Shown: positions 45,475-55,511 of the stretch, piece after piece
Layout: every line of letters begins with the position of its first letter
Position numbering within the stretch: position 1 is the stretch's first letter
Assembly (NCBI RefSeq): GCF_001884135.1
Contig: NZ_MAOC01000069.1
Location: forward strand, 82,637 to 146,636
DNA length: 64,000 nt
Direction of reading: 5' to 3'
Source of the DNA: Bacillus nitratireducens
GTDB lineage: Bacteria > Bacillota > Bacilli > Bacillales > Bacillaceae_G
The notes under the pieces: generated by a model
Databases searched by the model: none
Told to the model about the DNA's origin: nothing
What the model saw: the letters and a program-made list of their open reading frames with translations, nothing else
Position numbers and translations under genes: made by a program

Positions 45475-45640
45475 GGGTTTGATTTCAAGTTCTATTCTTC
45501 TTTAAAAGTGATGTCTTTCGAAATGAGTTATACATCTATGAGTATCATTCTAACTTTCTTTAGCAGCCTTTAAATCATCAAGTATTAAAGAGACACTATG
45601 TTGTTACATAGTGTCAATATTATCAAGCAAATTTTTATCA
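45475..45640 (-). pseudogene. Decayed copy of the hblD 3' end in the hblA-hblB gap
   Basis: The block matches the hblD end and hblD-hblA gap at about 46995-47160 base by base with scattered differences: for example TTAAAAGTGATGTCTTTCGA against TTAAAAGCAATGTCTTTTGA, and TTTAAATCATCAAGTATTAA against TTTAAATCATCCGGTATTAA. It stands before hblB exactly as the real hblD end stands before hblA. Confidence 0.8.
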
Positions 45641-45647
45641 TCCGTTC

Positions 45648-45838
45648 AGTTGCAAAGTTTAAAAAAACAAGTAAAACTGCACAGTTATTTGGATGGAACT
45701 TATATAGATATATGAAAGGCGAAGTCTTTAATGAGACTCCGCCTTTCTGGTGTATAAGGATTTATTAATTGTTGCATTACTGTTTAACAGTGTAATCATA
45801 GACTCTCTATGTTTTTGGTCACTTTGCAACAGAATTTA
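45648..45838. mobile_element. Small IS6-derived insert in the hblA-hblB gap
   Basis: Flanked by GTTGCAAAGTTT (about 45651) and ACTTTGCAACAGAA (about 45823), inverted copies of the IS6 terminal repeat. The interior of about 170 bp keeps only AAGGCGAAGTC/GACTCCGCCTTT and other non-coding bits of an IS6-type end. No transposase remains. Confidence 0.6.
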
Positions 45839-45845
45839 TATTTCC

Positions 45846-46973
45846 CTATTTTTGTGCAGTGACAGGTTCCACTTTTAATTCTTTTATCCCTTCTTTTAAT
45901 GTGACAGCATCTGTTCGTAATGTTTTCCAACTGTCTTTAGCTGCATTCAAGTTAGGTTTTAAAAATTTAAATTTATTTTGGTCCGCTTTTTGAGCTGCAT
46001 TTTCAATATGCCCCAGTACTCCCGAATATTGAGAATCTAAATCATGCCATTGCGTGGACATATAAGTAAGAGCATTAATAGCATCATCAAGCGCCTTATG
46101 CATTTCACTAGTATTATTGTAAGCAACTCCAACTACACGATTTAATGTTACTTTATAATCTACGGTCTGACGCAATTGTGCTAATAAAGGCTCTAACTTA
46201 CCTAAATTATCTCTTGCAACTCCAACTATGATACCACCGATTATCGGTAGGCCCAAAATGGCACCCTTCATTACATTAAATCCATCAGATTCTAATTGTT
46301 TATAATAGTTTACTGATCCTAAAACTTCATCTAGACGCTTTTGATCGGCCTCAACATCTACACCTTGGTTTTTCAAAATCGACTGCAAGAGATCTTTATT
46401 GCTTCCAAAGGCTCTAACATCTTGTCCAATAGAGTCTCTTAATTTAGCTAATTCTTCTATTAATTGTTGTGCAACCTTTTGATTTTGTTGAATTTCCCCT
46501 CGTAAATCTGTAATCCCTTCTTTTAAAGTATCTCCATCACCTGTATTAATCGCATCTACCATTGTTTCGTAATAATTGTCAAATGTTGTATCATATTCAA
46601 TAATACCCGTCAATGTATCTAAAAGTTGTTTTTTTACTTTCGTATCCCATGTAATAGCATGTGCTCTTGCATTCTTTTGATCTTGTACAATTCTACCAGG
46701 TAAATCCACATATCCATTAATAGTAATTCCTTCAAAGTTCACATCTGGATTTTTAATTAACATATAGGAATAGGCATTCATAGATTTTGCAAATAAACCG
46801 GCCTTTTGCAGGGTTTCTTTCATCCTCGCTTCATTTGCTGAAAGAGCCGTATCTCCATTGTTAGTTTGTTCAATTTCACTTGCAAAAGCTGCTACTGGTG
46901 AGACTACAGAAGCTGTTGTCATAGTTAAAAGCGCCGATGCAACGATCAGTTTGTACGGGATTTTTTTCATCAT
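45846..46973 (-). CDS. hblA: Haemolysin BL binding component B
   Basis: Exactly 375 aa from the chosen ATG at 46973, which follows GGAGGAATATAAA. Signal peptide about 1-31 (IPYKLIVASALLTMTTASVV ... AFASE). The mature protein is mostly alpha-helical, of the Hbl/Nhe/ClyA pore-toxin fold, with a central hydrophobic hairpin near 235-260 (AILGLPIIGGIIVGVA). Component B binds the target membrane first and then L1 and L2. The gene is third in hblCDAB, 36 bases after hblD. Confidence 0.95.
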   Translation of the reverse strand: MMKKIPYKLIVASALLTMTTASVVSPVAAFASEIEQTNNGDTALSANEARMKETLQKAGLFAKSMNAYSYMLIKNPDVNFEGITINGYVDLPGRIVQDQKNARAHAITWDTKVKKQLLDTLTGIIEYDTTFDNYYETMVDAINTGDGDTLKEGITDLRGEIQQNQKVAQQLIEELAKLRDSIGQDVRAFGSNKDLLQSILKNQGVDVEADQKRLDEVLGSVNYYKQLESDGFNVMKGAILGLPIIGGIIVGVARDNLGKLEPLLAQLRQTVDYKVTLNRVVGVAYNNTSEMHKALDDAINALTYMSTQWHDLDSQYSGVLGHIENAAQKADQNKFKFLKPNLNAAKDSWKTLRTDAVTLKEGIKELKVEPVTAQK

Positions 46974-47009
46974 TTTATATTCCTCCAATATAGGTTTTGA
47001 GTTTAATTT

Positions 47010-48230
47010 CTATTCTTGTTTAAAAGCAATGTCTTTTGAAATGAATTCTGCATCTTTATGAATGTCATTCCAACTTTGTTTAGCAGCTTTTAAATCATCC
47101 GGTATTAAAGAGAATTTATGTTCTTGCATAGAGTCGATATTATCAAGTAAGTCTGTATAGTTAGCCCCCATTGTATTCCATTGCTTTTGAATATTTGTTA
47201 GAGACAGTATCGCTTGATCCACTGTTTGATACAGATATGCCAATGTGTCTTTCGCGTTAGTAAGCGAAATAACTGCTTGGTTAGCACGATCAGCTTTCGT
47301 ACCTAATTCTCCGATTTTTTTAGAGATTTCGTTATAGGAGTTCATATGATTAGACGCTGTGACACCAGCTGCTGTTCCTAAACCAATTCCAGCTGCACCA
47401 AGAGCCGAAAGGCCACCAACAACAGCAGGTGTTGCTGTACCGCCAGTCACAACAATTACTACAGCTCCTGCAATAGCTCCAATAACTAAAATGACTGCTC
47501 CCAATCCACCACCAATTGACCATGCTAATACATCGTCAAAATGTTTTTTCTGAGTAGCACTTAGTTGCTCAATTTCAGCTTGAAGTTGTGGAATCAGAGC
47601 TTGTTGTCCCGCTAATATTGCCGTTAATCCACCTTTCCCATCCGGGCCACCAACATTATTTTTAAAATCTGTAGAATTTGTATACAGTTTTGATTTGAAG
47701 TCTTGTAACATCTTAATTACATCTGTAACTTCTTTTGAATTTGTATTAATTGTAGTGATTAAATCATTTATGCCCTCTTTCAGGCCTGCCTTATCTCTCT
47801 TTTGTACAGTATCTACTAATGTGTCATAATAATTTTGAAATTGTTCATCGTAATTTACAATATTACGTGCTGTTTTTTGAATCTGTGGCTTCGCTGTATC
47901 TAACCAATAATTCGCGTTGATTCGCGACAGTTCTTGATTAAGGTGAATATTTTTGAGTAACTCTCCACCTCCTGAACCTAAATCGATATCAGATAAATTA
48001 ACATTCGGTTGTTTAATCATTGTTTTTGCGTACAAATCCATTACAAGAATATGAGATCCTGTTTCAGCTAATGCTTTCTTCAGTCCTTCAGGTCCTAATG
48101 TATAATTCCCTACTTTTTGTTCTTGAGCGTTCGTTTCTTGTGCAAATGCATGAATAGTGTTACCGGTAGTAGCAGTTATAACCGTTGCCAGAGTTGCTAA
48201 AGTCAACACTTTAAATGGAAATTTTTTCAT
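47010..48230 (-). CDS. hblD: Haemolysin BL lytic component L1
   Basis: A 406-aa secreted pore component. The ATG at 48230 (MKKFPFKVLTLATLATVITA) is preferred over the upstream in-frame codons because AGAAGGAG stands 7 bases before it. Signal peptide about 1-30. The helical mature protein has a long hydrophobic hairpin near 240-285 (GGGLGAVILVIGAIAGAVVI, AAGIGLGTAAG) expected to enter the membrane. Lies 48 bases after hblC and 36 before hblA, so co-transcribed. Confidence 0.95.
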   Translation of the reverse strand: MKKFPFKVLTLATLATVITATTGNTIHAFAQETNAQEQKVGNYTLGPEGLKKALAETGSHILVMDLYAKTMIKQPNVNLSDIDLGSGGGELLKNIHLNQELSRINANYWLDTAKPQIQKTARNIVNYDEQFQNYYDTLVDTVQKRDKAGLKEGINDLITTINTNSKEVTDVIKMLQDFKSKLYTNSTDFKNNVGGPDGKGGLTAILAGQQALIPQLQAEIEQLSATQKKHFDDVLAWSIGGGLGAVILVIGAIAGAVVIVVTGGTATPAVVGGLSALGAAGIGLGTAAGVTASNHMNSYNEISKKIGELGTKADRANQAVISLTNAKDTLAYLYQTVDQAILSLTNIQKQWNTMGANYTDLLDNIDSMQEHKFSLIPDDLKAAKQSWNDIHKDAEFISKDIAFKQE

Positions 48231-48278
48231 AACTATTCTCCTTCTCATTCTTTCGTTAGATTTTTAGAAAACATAATA

Positions 48279-49598
48279 TTAAAATTTATAAACTTGTTCT
48301 TCAAGATAACTTATTCCATTTTTTAATTGTCTTAATGTATCTTTTTGAGACTGCTGGTTAGTTGTATCAACATTAGTAGATAATTTTGTAATGCTATTTT
48401 TTATTAGATCCAAATCTTCTTTATAGCGTTTTAGTAGGCCAAGTTCTACATCCACTTGATTTGCAAATGTATGTAAATCATTTTGCATAATTAGGAGCAT
48501 TGATTTTTGTAAATCTGCTATTTTTAGGTTCTTTGTTAAATCATAAAATTTTTGATTTTGTGTCTCTAAATCTGCTAAATGTGTTCGCTGTTCTGCTGTT
48601 AGTTTATTTACTTCAGCGAAGGCACTATATGTTTTCTTAATTTTTTCAGGGTCAATAACTTTTGTAAGGTCATACTCTTTTGTTTGTGCAACTGCAGCTG
48701 CAGCTATTTCAGCTTGTTTGCTTTTCTCAATTGCTTCACGGGCTTCTTTTTTGGCAGCTTCAATCTCTAGAGCAGATTTACCCTTTTCTTTCGCTTCTTG
48801 CTCTGCTTTTTTCTCTGCTTCTAAAATAGAGTTGTTAATTTCTTTGCCTTTGTTATACGCTACTACTGCTGTTTGAGCAGCTGGTTCAATGATATCTTTT
48901 GAAAGGTTATAGACTTCTTTGAAAATAACAAACCCTTGTTCATTTAAAGCTCCTGGTAATAATGCTATTTGTTGTAAATCATTTTGAATTGATTTTTGAG
49001 TATTTTGTAATTCATTTTTTAGCTGATCTATTTTCCCTGTTCCATCTGAACTTAGTACACCCTGCGCTTTTGTCACATCAGTATCGAGATCTTGAAGTTT
49101 TTTATCAAGCTGTAATTTAAGATCTGTTAATTCGTTAATCTGTCTTTGTACGTTTTCTTGGTTCGTCATAGTCATAACTTGAAGAACTTCAAGTCTATCC
49201 AAAAACCCCTCTTTATCTTCTTTATTGTCTACAAACTCTTTTAATGCTGGATAATAGTTATTAAATTTAGTTACAAATCCTTTGCTTTTTGAATTTAATA
49301 GAATTAAATTTGGATAAAGTTCTGATGACCATTCTTTCATATCTTGCTTGATTAGGAATTGATTTGTATTTAATGCTGGAACTTCCTCTATTTGTACATT
49401 AGGGCTCATTAAACCTTGATCAATATATGTTTGGATTAATTTAGATTGTGCACCTAATTTTCGTAAGGATGAGGAAATATCCATGCTTTCCTGTTGAGTT
49501 TCTGCTTGAACGATTGGTGTTGCGAGAGTATTGATAGGAATAATCGACCCAGTTACAATTGATGTCATTAAAAATCCTGTCATTATTTTATTTTTCAT
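48279..49598 (-). CDS. hblC: Haemolysin BL lytic component L2
   Basis: A 439-aa secreted protein from the ATG at 49598 (MKNKIMTGFLMTSIVTGSII), with AAGGGG 8 bases upstream; the GTG three codons earlier lacks space for a ribosome site. Signal peptide about 1-32. The mature protein is helical with long coiled segments and an Ala/Lys-rich part (KAEQEAKEKGKSALEIEAAK). The hydrophobic centre is weak, as known for L2. First gene of hblCDAB with a leader of roughly 0.9 kb up to the PlcR box at 50505. Confidence 0.95.
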   Translation of the reverse strand: MKNKIMTGFLMTSIVTGSIIPINTLATPIVQAETQQESMDISSSLRKLGAQSKLIQTYIDQGLMSPNVQIEEVPALNTNQFLIKQDMKEWSSELYPNLILLNSKSKGFVTKFNNYYPALKEFVDNKEDKEGFLDRLEVLQVMTMTNQENVQRQINELTDLKLQLDKKLQDLDTDVTKAQGVLSSDGTGKIDQLKNELQNTQKSIQNDLQQIALLPGALNEQGFVIFKEVYNLSKDIIEPAAQTAVVAYNKGKEINNSILEAEKKAEQEAKEKGKSALEIEAAKKEAREAIEKSKQAEIAAAAVAQTKEYDLTKVIDPEKIKKTYSAFAEVNKLTAEQRTHLADLETQNQKFYDLTKNLKIADLQKSMLLIMQNDLHTFANQVDVELGLLKRYKEDLDLIKNSITKLSTNVDTTNQQSQKDTLRQLKNGISYLEEQVYKF

Positions 49599-50504
49599 TC
49601 CGTACACCCCTTCACTATTATTCTTTTACAACTTTATTCATACAACTTGTACGACCTAGTGCTAGACTCTCTCCTTGCATACGCTTGAGAAAGGAAAAGT
49701 CTTTCGGATAAAGTATTAAACCTTCGTTATCATTTATTTCTCATAGAATGTAAAAAAATTACTTTTCGCTCATTTAAATAGTATGTTTGGCACAAGTAAA
49801 CAATAAAATTTCATCAGCTATATTAAAATGAGTTGCTGAATAAATAGTAAAATATTTATTTTTCTCCAGTTTTGCTATTTGAATTACAAGCGTTTAGATA
49901 GATAAACTCATTGCTCCTACAGCTAATCCTGCCATGAATTTTTAGAAAGCAATTTTATAAGCCTCTCTACTAGTTGTGTGGAAAAGGCTCTATAAGATTA
50001 CAAAAGATGAAATTATACTGTACATTGCTTATACTTTTATTGCGGAATAAGATCACTTTTGTTATGTAGAAAAATAAAACCCTTTTTTACAAAAATAATA
50101 CTTTTGAGATGCTAAACTCACTTCTAACTAACTGATTATTAAGAAAATTAATTACGACATAATGTTACTTGTAAATTTATTAACCCCTAATAGCGTGATC
50201 TTCTCCTTTCTGTGTGGTCATACCAGTTATGTTGTTCATTAAAACATTAAATTTCCGATGCGTAAATAGCAAAATTTTGTCGATTGTACTCGATTATTTA
50301 ATTTTTAAGCGCTTATATGAGCGGGAAATATTATACTAATAAAATTTAATATTAGATTTTATATTTGTACTTTTGATAATTGCAACATAATATATATATG
50401 GTTTAAAAAAATTATTTTATTTTAACTGAGCTAGTTATATTTTAGAAAAAATACTTATAGAATAATTTAATAGGATTTCTTATACTATTTTACCTTTATT
50501 TGGT
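49599..50504 (-). promoter_or_regulatory. Long hbl promoter/leader region
   Basis: No gene is found in these 0.9 kb, which are AT-rich with short inverted repeats. The only PlcR box lies at the far end, which implies a long untranslated leader; long hbl leaders are known for this operon. The leader may hold sites for other regulators, but none can be named. Confidence 0.65.
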
Positions 50505-50520
50505 TATGTATAATTACATA
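50505..50520 (-). promoter_or_regulatory. PlcR box of the hbl operon
   Basis: TATGTATAATTACATA fits TATGNAN4TNCATA at all fixed positions. On the minus strand a -10-like TATAAG lies about 25-30 bases downstream. It is 907 bases from the hblC start. Confidence 0.88.
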
Positions 50521-50685
50521 TAATATAGATATATCAAGTAATATATGTTATATTACTAAGTTTTATGGAATAATTTCCGATATTACTATTAACAAATACA
50601 TGATTTATTACGCTCTTTAATTCACCATATTCTTCAAAAGTATCTTTATATTGTCATAAAAAACATCTCAATTCTTAACGCGAAG

Positions 50686-51187
50686 ATACTAAACTGGATT
50701 CTTGTAGATCGTTATAACAAGAAGTTTTGAAACAAGAAAAGGCCGCAAAGCTTCCTTGAAAAAGCGCTTTGCGGCCTTCTAGTTTTTTGTTTTGCTTAGA
50801 GAAAATGGTTTGTTTTTTTATTCAAATTAATACCATGATATAAAGATATCCATTTCTGTTTTACTTTGGTATATGTATCATGGACTCTTTAAGAGCTATT
50901 TGTTTGATGTGACGTCAGATTCATTTGTCCAATTCAGAACCATACTGATGAATCAAACGCATAATCGTTGTAAGAGTTATGATTAAGCCCCGTTTCTCCA
51001 TTATTTTCACCAAATCAAGAAAACTAAGGTGGTTCCGTTAACAAAATATTATCAGGTTGATAACGTTATCTATTTGAATACATATTCCTTTTCTAGATCA
51101 ATCACATACCCTTTCTAGAGTAAAAGAAATAGTATGCTCAAGTTTTAGAGATACTTTCGCGTATATTAAAGTTTTTGCACAAGAAAC
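50686..51187 (-). pseudogene. Decayed IS240-type copy
   Basis: Minus strand still shows SHQTN-like, KVKQKWISLYHGINLNKKT and FSRKLCGLF pieces of an IS240 transposase in shifting frames. One end repeat (TTTTTGCACAAGAAAC, about 51171-51186) remains, two mismatches from the 24495 copy. More damaged than the other copies, and lies upstream of the hbl promoter. Confidence 0.75.
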
Positions 51188-51198
51188 AGATACTAAGC

Positions 51199-52428
51199 TT
51201 ATATTACGGTATATTTTTCACGATATTGTCTAGGGGTCATGTTAGTTGATTTTTTGAAAACCCTTGTAAAATAACTTTGATCGTTAAAATTAAGCCAAGC
51301 ACAAATATCTGATAATGGATATGTAGTGAGTGTTAATAATTTTTTTGCTTCTTCCACTCGTTCCCTTTGAATAAATTCACTTAAAGGAATCCCCACTTCT
51401 TTTTTAAATAATTTAGATAAATAAGTAGGGGTAATATCCAAATGATTAGCGAGTTCATTGAGAGATATTCCATCGTAAACATTTTTACTAATATGATTCA
51501 TACATGTAGTAACCGCATTTGAAAATTTTTGCGCATTGAATTCTTTCACCCGATCTGCAAAAGTACGTAAAGCATCTCCTGACAATCGCCTTACAGAGTC
51601 CACGTTATCTAGTTGTTCCATGGTTTGGATATACAAAATACTAAGAGCAAAAGCAATGTCTGGTGGGAGATTACCTTCTATCGCATATCGAGTAGCTAAA
51701 GTAATCGCAATAATCCCATGGTTTTTTTGGTTTCTGAGTGGATCCGCTGTTAAAATTAATTCAGTATCTTCCTGCGAAACTGCATACATATATTGTAACA
51801 ACTTCTTTTTATTTCCCTCTTTGATTGCTGAAAAATAATTATGTACTAATGCCATGTTATGAGTTTTGGGTTTATTTTGTTGTCGCTTTAAAATATATAG
51901 ATCGGGTTTCACAATTTTATAGGGAACTTCCTCTAACACTTTATTTTTTTCTAAAACAATATCAACATCTAACTTTTCATTGAAAATCATGTAATGTAAT
52001 AAAATTCCCATATCAATTAAAGTAGTTTTTTTAACCTCAGGTAGGGATTGATAATAGTTTAGTCTTTCTTGAATATTTTTATTTGAGTTAAATTCTTTCC
52101 AAAGTTTAAAGGTTACATCATCTGATCCCTTCGGATGTACAGTGGGGCCAATTATAATAGTCCCTTTTATAAAATCATGATTTGCTATATGAATTAGGAC
52201 GAAATTTTCAAGATAACGGTTACATCTGAAAAGTGGCAAGTTATAGGGATCATTTTCTTGATAAATGCCACTAAGATGTTCCTCTTTAGAAGAATAAAAA
52301 GGACTACAAACATAATCAGAAGTAGAATGATATAAGATTTTTTTGTCTGTAGATAAAATGTGAACAGGGACATTAAATGCTTTATGTGCGAGATCACACA
52401 AATGTTGTATATCGATGGAATTATTCAT
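51199..52428 (-). CDS. AraC-family regulator, YSIRK-surface-antigen-associated type
   Basis: A 409-aa regulator with a C-terminal AraC domain of two helix-turn-helices (about 305-405: ISLNELANHLDITPTYLSKL, LSEFIQRERVEEAKKLLTLT, INFNDQSYFTRVFKKSTNMTP-like end). The 290-residue N-terminal part resembles regulators usually encoded beside YSIRK/LPXTG surface antigens in Firmicutes. Here the divergent neighbour at 52.7 kb is a dead LPXTG protein gene, which fits that pairing. The intergenic region 52429-52700 should hold its operator; direct repeats CGACAAAATATTACTATA occur at 52517 and 52558. Confidence 0.8.
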   Translation of the reverse strand: MNNSIDIQHLCDLAHKAFNVPVHILSTDKKILYHSTSDYVCSPFYSSKEEHLSGIYQENDPYNLPLFRCNRYLENFVLIHIANHDFIKGTIIIGPTVHPKGSDDVTFKLWKEFNSNKNIQERLNYYQSLPEVKKTTLIDMGILLHYMIFNEKLDVDIVLEKNKVLEEVPYKIVKPDLYILKRQQNKPKTHNMALVHNYFSAIKEGNKKKLLQYMYAVSQEDTELILTADPLRNQKNHGIIAITLATRYAIEGNLPPDIAFALSILYIQTMEQLDNVDSVRRLSGDALRTFADRVKEFNAQKFSNAVTTCMNHISKNVYDGISLNELANHLDITPTYLSKLFKKEVGIPLSEFIQRERVEEAKKLLTLTTYPLSDICAWLNFNDQSYFTRVFKKSTNMTPRQYREKYTVI

Positions 52429-52515
52429 TACCTTCTCCTTTTAATTAGATTAACTGCTATATTTTACATTGTTACTTTGTGGATTCATAAATTATTTTCC
52501 GTCAGGTATAACTTA

Positions 52516-52576
52516 CGACAAAATATTACTATAAAATATCAAAATAGTACAATTCACGACAAAATATTACTATATT
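52516..52576. promoter_or_regulatory. Direct repeat between regulator and dead surface-protein gene
   Basis: CGACAAAATATTACTATA occurs twice, 41 bases apart (about 52517 and 52558). This is the likely AraC-regulator binding region, inferred from position and repetition. Confidence 0.55.
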
Positions 52577-52739
52577 TTTTTTATGAAAATCATATATTAT
52601 TTATTTGTAATTAACATCTACATTCGAAGCAGATAGGAAAAGAGTGAAAGATACTTTATCTGAGTGTAAAGAAATAGATTTTTTCTTGTAATTTCCTAAA
52701 CGACAATGAAATGAGCGGAGTGCGTTTTTTGATCCTATA

Positions 52740-53490
52740 AGATCCTATCATAGAATCCGAGAAACCAGTGAAGAACTTACAAAATAAAAATACAGAAATA
52801 GGGGATGAACTGGCGTATACGATTCGAACAAGAAATACGCTTCTTGCTAGTCTTGTGAAAAATCTATCTTTTCCGAATAAATTGCCAGAAGGACTAGAAT
52901 ATGTCCCAAAAGCATTACAAGTAGTTGACTAAACAGTGACAGATGCAGTCAATACAGACAAGAGTAAATTTAATGTAGGAAAAGCAAACGGAAAATTTGG
53001 AGATGTGATAAATACATAGTGGCATACAGTGGTACTCCATGCGAGGGCCAAGCTGGAAAAGAGATTCAAAATACAGCAAAAGTCATAGGAGATACTGTAC
53101 AACCGCAAGAACCAACAGCCAAGAATTCAATTCATTCACTTGGACAAATTGAGATTAAAAAAGTGGATACTGCTGATTCAAATGTAAAGCTGAAAAAATA
53201 CTTCATTCCAAAATTAAGACAAAGATGGTAAAGAGGTTGAAAAATTAACAACAGATGAAAATGATAAGGTTTCTTCTGAACCATTATTCTTTTTAATGTA
53301 CACAGTGGAAGAAATTCATGCACCAAATGGATATTTGTAATTTAGAGATCAAATTGAGGTATAGGGCTCATCATCAGTACAAAACATAAAAGTAGAAAAC
53401 ACATAAAACGAATGGAATATTAAAAATAACAGAAATATATTAATGGTCGCAACATTAGTTATATTTTTCCGTAAAAGAGGAAGAAATAAA
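52740..53490 (+). pseudogene. LPXTG surface protein gene, heavily degraded
   Basis: Pieces of an isopeptide-domain surface protein are readable in shifting frames: EKPVKNLQNKNTEIGDELAY, TIRTRNTLLASLVKN, KLPEGLEYVPKALQVVD-stop, GKEIQNTAKVIGDTVQP, SLGQIEIKKVDTADSNVKLK, TVEEIHAPNGYL-stop, and a last membrane helix plus FFRKRGRNK. At least four stops and one or more frameshifts; the LPXTG motif itself appears deleted. The original was of the SpaA/CnaB adhesin type, like the intact one at 20-23 kb. Confidence 0.8.
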
Positions 53491-53532
53491 TAGATTTCAA
53501 AATTAATAGCAGTAGTAAAGGAGACAAAACAT

Positions 53533-53631
53533 ATGAAATGGGGTTTTATTATGTTGTTAATCTTTGTATTAACAGTCTCTATGCTACCTAGCTTTATTAT
53601 CGCATCACATAACATATTATTAATTTTCTGA
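53533..53631 (+). CDS. 32-aa membrane peptide
   Basis: ATG with AAGGAG 8 bases upstream; MKWGFIMLLIFVLTVSMLPS then FIIASHNILLIF. One membrane helix. Its place just after a dead LPXTG gene suggests the start of a truncated sortase or accessory gene, but no motif proves it. Confidence 0.35.
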   Translation: MKWGFIMLLIFVLTVSMLPSFIIASHNILLIF

Positions 53632-54180
53632 GTATAATGGTTGTTAATTAACAAAAATACACCTCTAATTAAGAGTTGTTGCAATATAAATCCAAAATAA
53701 AAGTAGATGTTAGACACTTGGTGCACAGTATATTCACCTCAAAACAGTAGTTACTGCAATACCTGAATTTATTTATTCTATAACAAAAGAAATGTTACTT
53801 AGGAAATATTGCTTCAAATCCATTTTGTATTAGGCATTCTTTATATGGCACTTTTTATTGAAAAATTTAGATGGCTACTTGAAATTTTTATTTTATTTTT
53901 AATTAAGAATCAGATTACCTACAATTGAAATTGACTTGAGTATTATGAACTTAAAATCACTTACAAAAACAAAATAACGTTTAACCACCTTATTTCCTCT
54001 CATATATATTTCAATTCTAATCGATACCTACAACACCACCTCGACCATCTGAAAGGATTACAAAGGAATCTGAGAGGTTGTTTTTTTAATCCATCAGCGA
54101 AATTTTCTAATTTATGTAAATAAATTAGAAAACAATCCATTTTATGGATTTTTCTATTACTTCGTTAACTTAGTGTAATC
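53632..54180. other. No gene recognised
   Basis: AT-rich sequence without convincing start signals. A CCACCTC/GAGAGGTTG-type hairpin with a T run lies near 54030-54090 and may be a terminator. Confidence 0.35.
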
Positions 54181-54192
54181 TATATTGACCTG

Positions 54193-54587
54193 TTAACTGG
54201 TCCTCAGCCATTTTTCAGATATTATTTTCTGTAATGATCGAGAAGTTAAATTAAATGCAGATTTATAATCTTCAGTATGCATATAACGGATAAATGAAAG
54301 GGTAGTAGATATAACTGGATTTTCATCGTCAATATTGTCTATTTTTTTATATTTGTTTTTGTTTCCTTTAATGTTGATATATATTGTTGGTTGAACGGAT
54401 TATTATATGTATCGGGATACAAACTTGTTTTCAATACATCCTTATGCTGTCCCTCAAACAGGCTTGAAGAACTTTCGGAATTTTTAGGTAAAATTAATTC
54501 CTCCGCATATGAAACCGAAGGAATAGTTATCGCACAAATTGCACTGACAAGTAATAACTTATTCCCTATTCTTTTTTTCGTGCTCAT
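54193..54587 (-). pseudogene. Secreted protein gene, frameshifted
   Basis: ATG at 54587 after AAAGGAGAATCAATAA. Signal peptide MSTKKRIGNKLLLVSAICAI...VSYAE. The first frame ends after STLKETKTNIKK; the other frame goes on IDNIDDENPVISTTLSFIRY then MHTEDYKSAFNLTSRSLQKI to a stop at 54193. The shift lies in a run of seven T (plus strand) at about 54342. The restored protein would have about 130 residues. Family unknown. Confidence 0.6.
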
Positions 54588-54619
54588 ATTTATTGATTCT
54601 CCTTTCAAAATTAAAATTT

Positions 54620-55130
54620 GTTAATACAGCATGCCAAGTACTATAAGGAAAATAAAAATTTTCAAAGAGATTAATAATCTACTTTACGATCCCCCCTTAA
54701 CAGGTTGAAAAGCTATTATAATCAAACTTTAATAAAAAATGCCTTCTCCCTCTTTTTTTATCACTGGATTTTTTGATTGGCATGGAAGGACCACGCTGAA
54801 TCACATGTAACTGACATAAATCCGATAAAGAATTTAGTAACGTGCACTGATGCATCTTATAACAGAATTCCCCTTAAATTTATAGATATAATTGATTTGA
54901 GATAAAAAACATACAGTTTTTCAAATGTAGCCGGGAATAAAAAGGAAAAAATCTTGTATTCTAGGTTAAATACAGATAGAGCAAAGTGTAAGCTCTTATG
55001 AGAGTTAGCAAGATAAAGGCTGTTTGTTATGGTTATCGAATTTACAAATACATAAGAGGAACAGAACTCAATAGAGAAGCTAAGGAAGCATTTTGATAAT
55101 AGTTGAAGACACCCGATTAAGGATGGCTTC
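54620..55130. other. No gene recognised
   Basis: AT-rich stretch. A plus-strand fragment MRVSKIKAVCYGYRIYKYIR with TELNREAKEAF near 55000-55100 looks coding-like but lacks a start and a family. Confidence 0.3.
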
Positions 55131-55135
55131 AACTA

Positions 55136-55418
55136 TTATCTCACTTTGTTATATTCATACCACCATTTACCACCTGGTCTAGTATCCATCCACCAAGTAA
55201 TCTTATCTAACTCTGCATTAGATAGAACATCGGTTTGGATATAACATACTCCAGAAATTGGATCAACATTAACCCTACCTTTTATTCCTCGTTCTGCCAT
55301 AGCTTGAATAGCTTCATCTAAGGAGTTAGTACCACATCCACCTGACTTAACGTATTGATATCCACCATTCCCAACAGTTTGTCCTGTTAGAGCGTATACG
55401 TAGGAAGTAACTCGTCAT
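55136..55418 (-). pseudogene. Small gene frameshifted just after its start codon
   Basis: GGAGGAGTT and ATG lie at 55416-55418, but the long open frame is offset: RVTSYVYALTGQTVGNGGYQ, YVKSGGCGTNSLDEAIQAMA, VDPISGVCYIQTDVLSNAEL and WWMDTRPGGKWWYEYNKVR to the stop at 55136. A loss of two bases after ATG would explain it. About 93 residues, soluble, unknown family. Confidence 0.55.
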
Positions 55419-55511
55419 AACTCCTCCTTATGGTAATTACTTTGTAAACCTTTTTATTTAAATGTATAATTGTATTAAGAGTCTAAAATTTCAGAATCGG
55501 AGGGCAGCATC

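Noticed and set aside
54857-55132. 91-aa minus-strand hydrophobic frame
   Set aside because: No start signal, AT-driven Phe/Leu/Ser composition.
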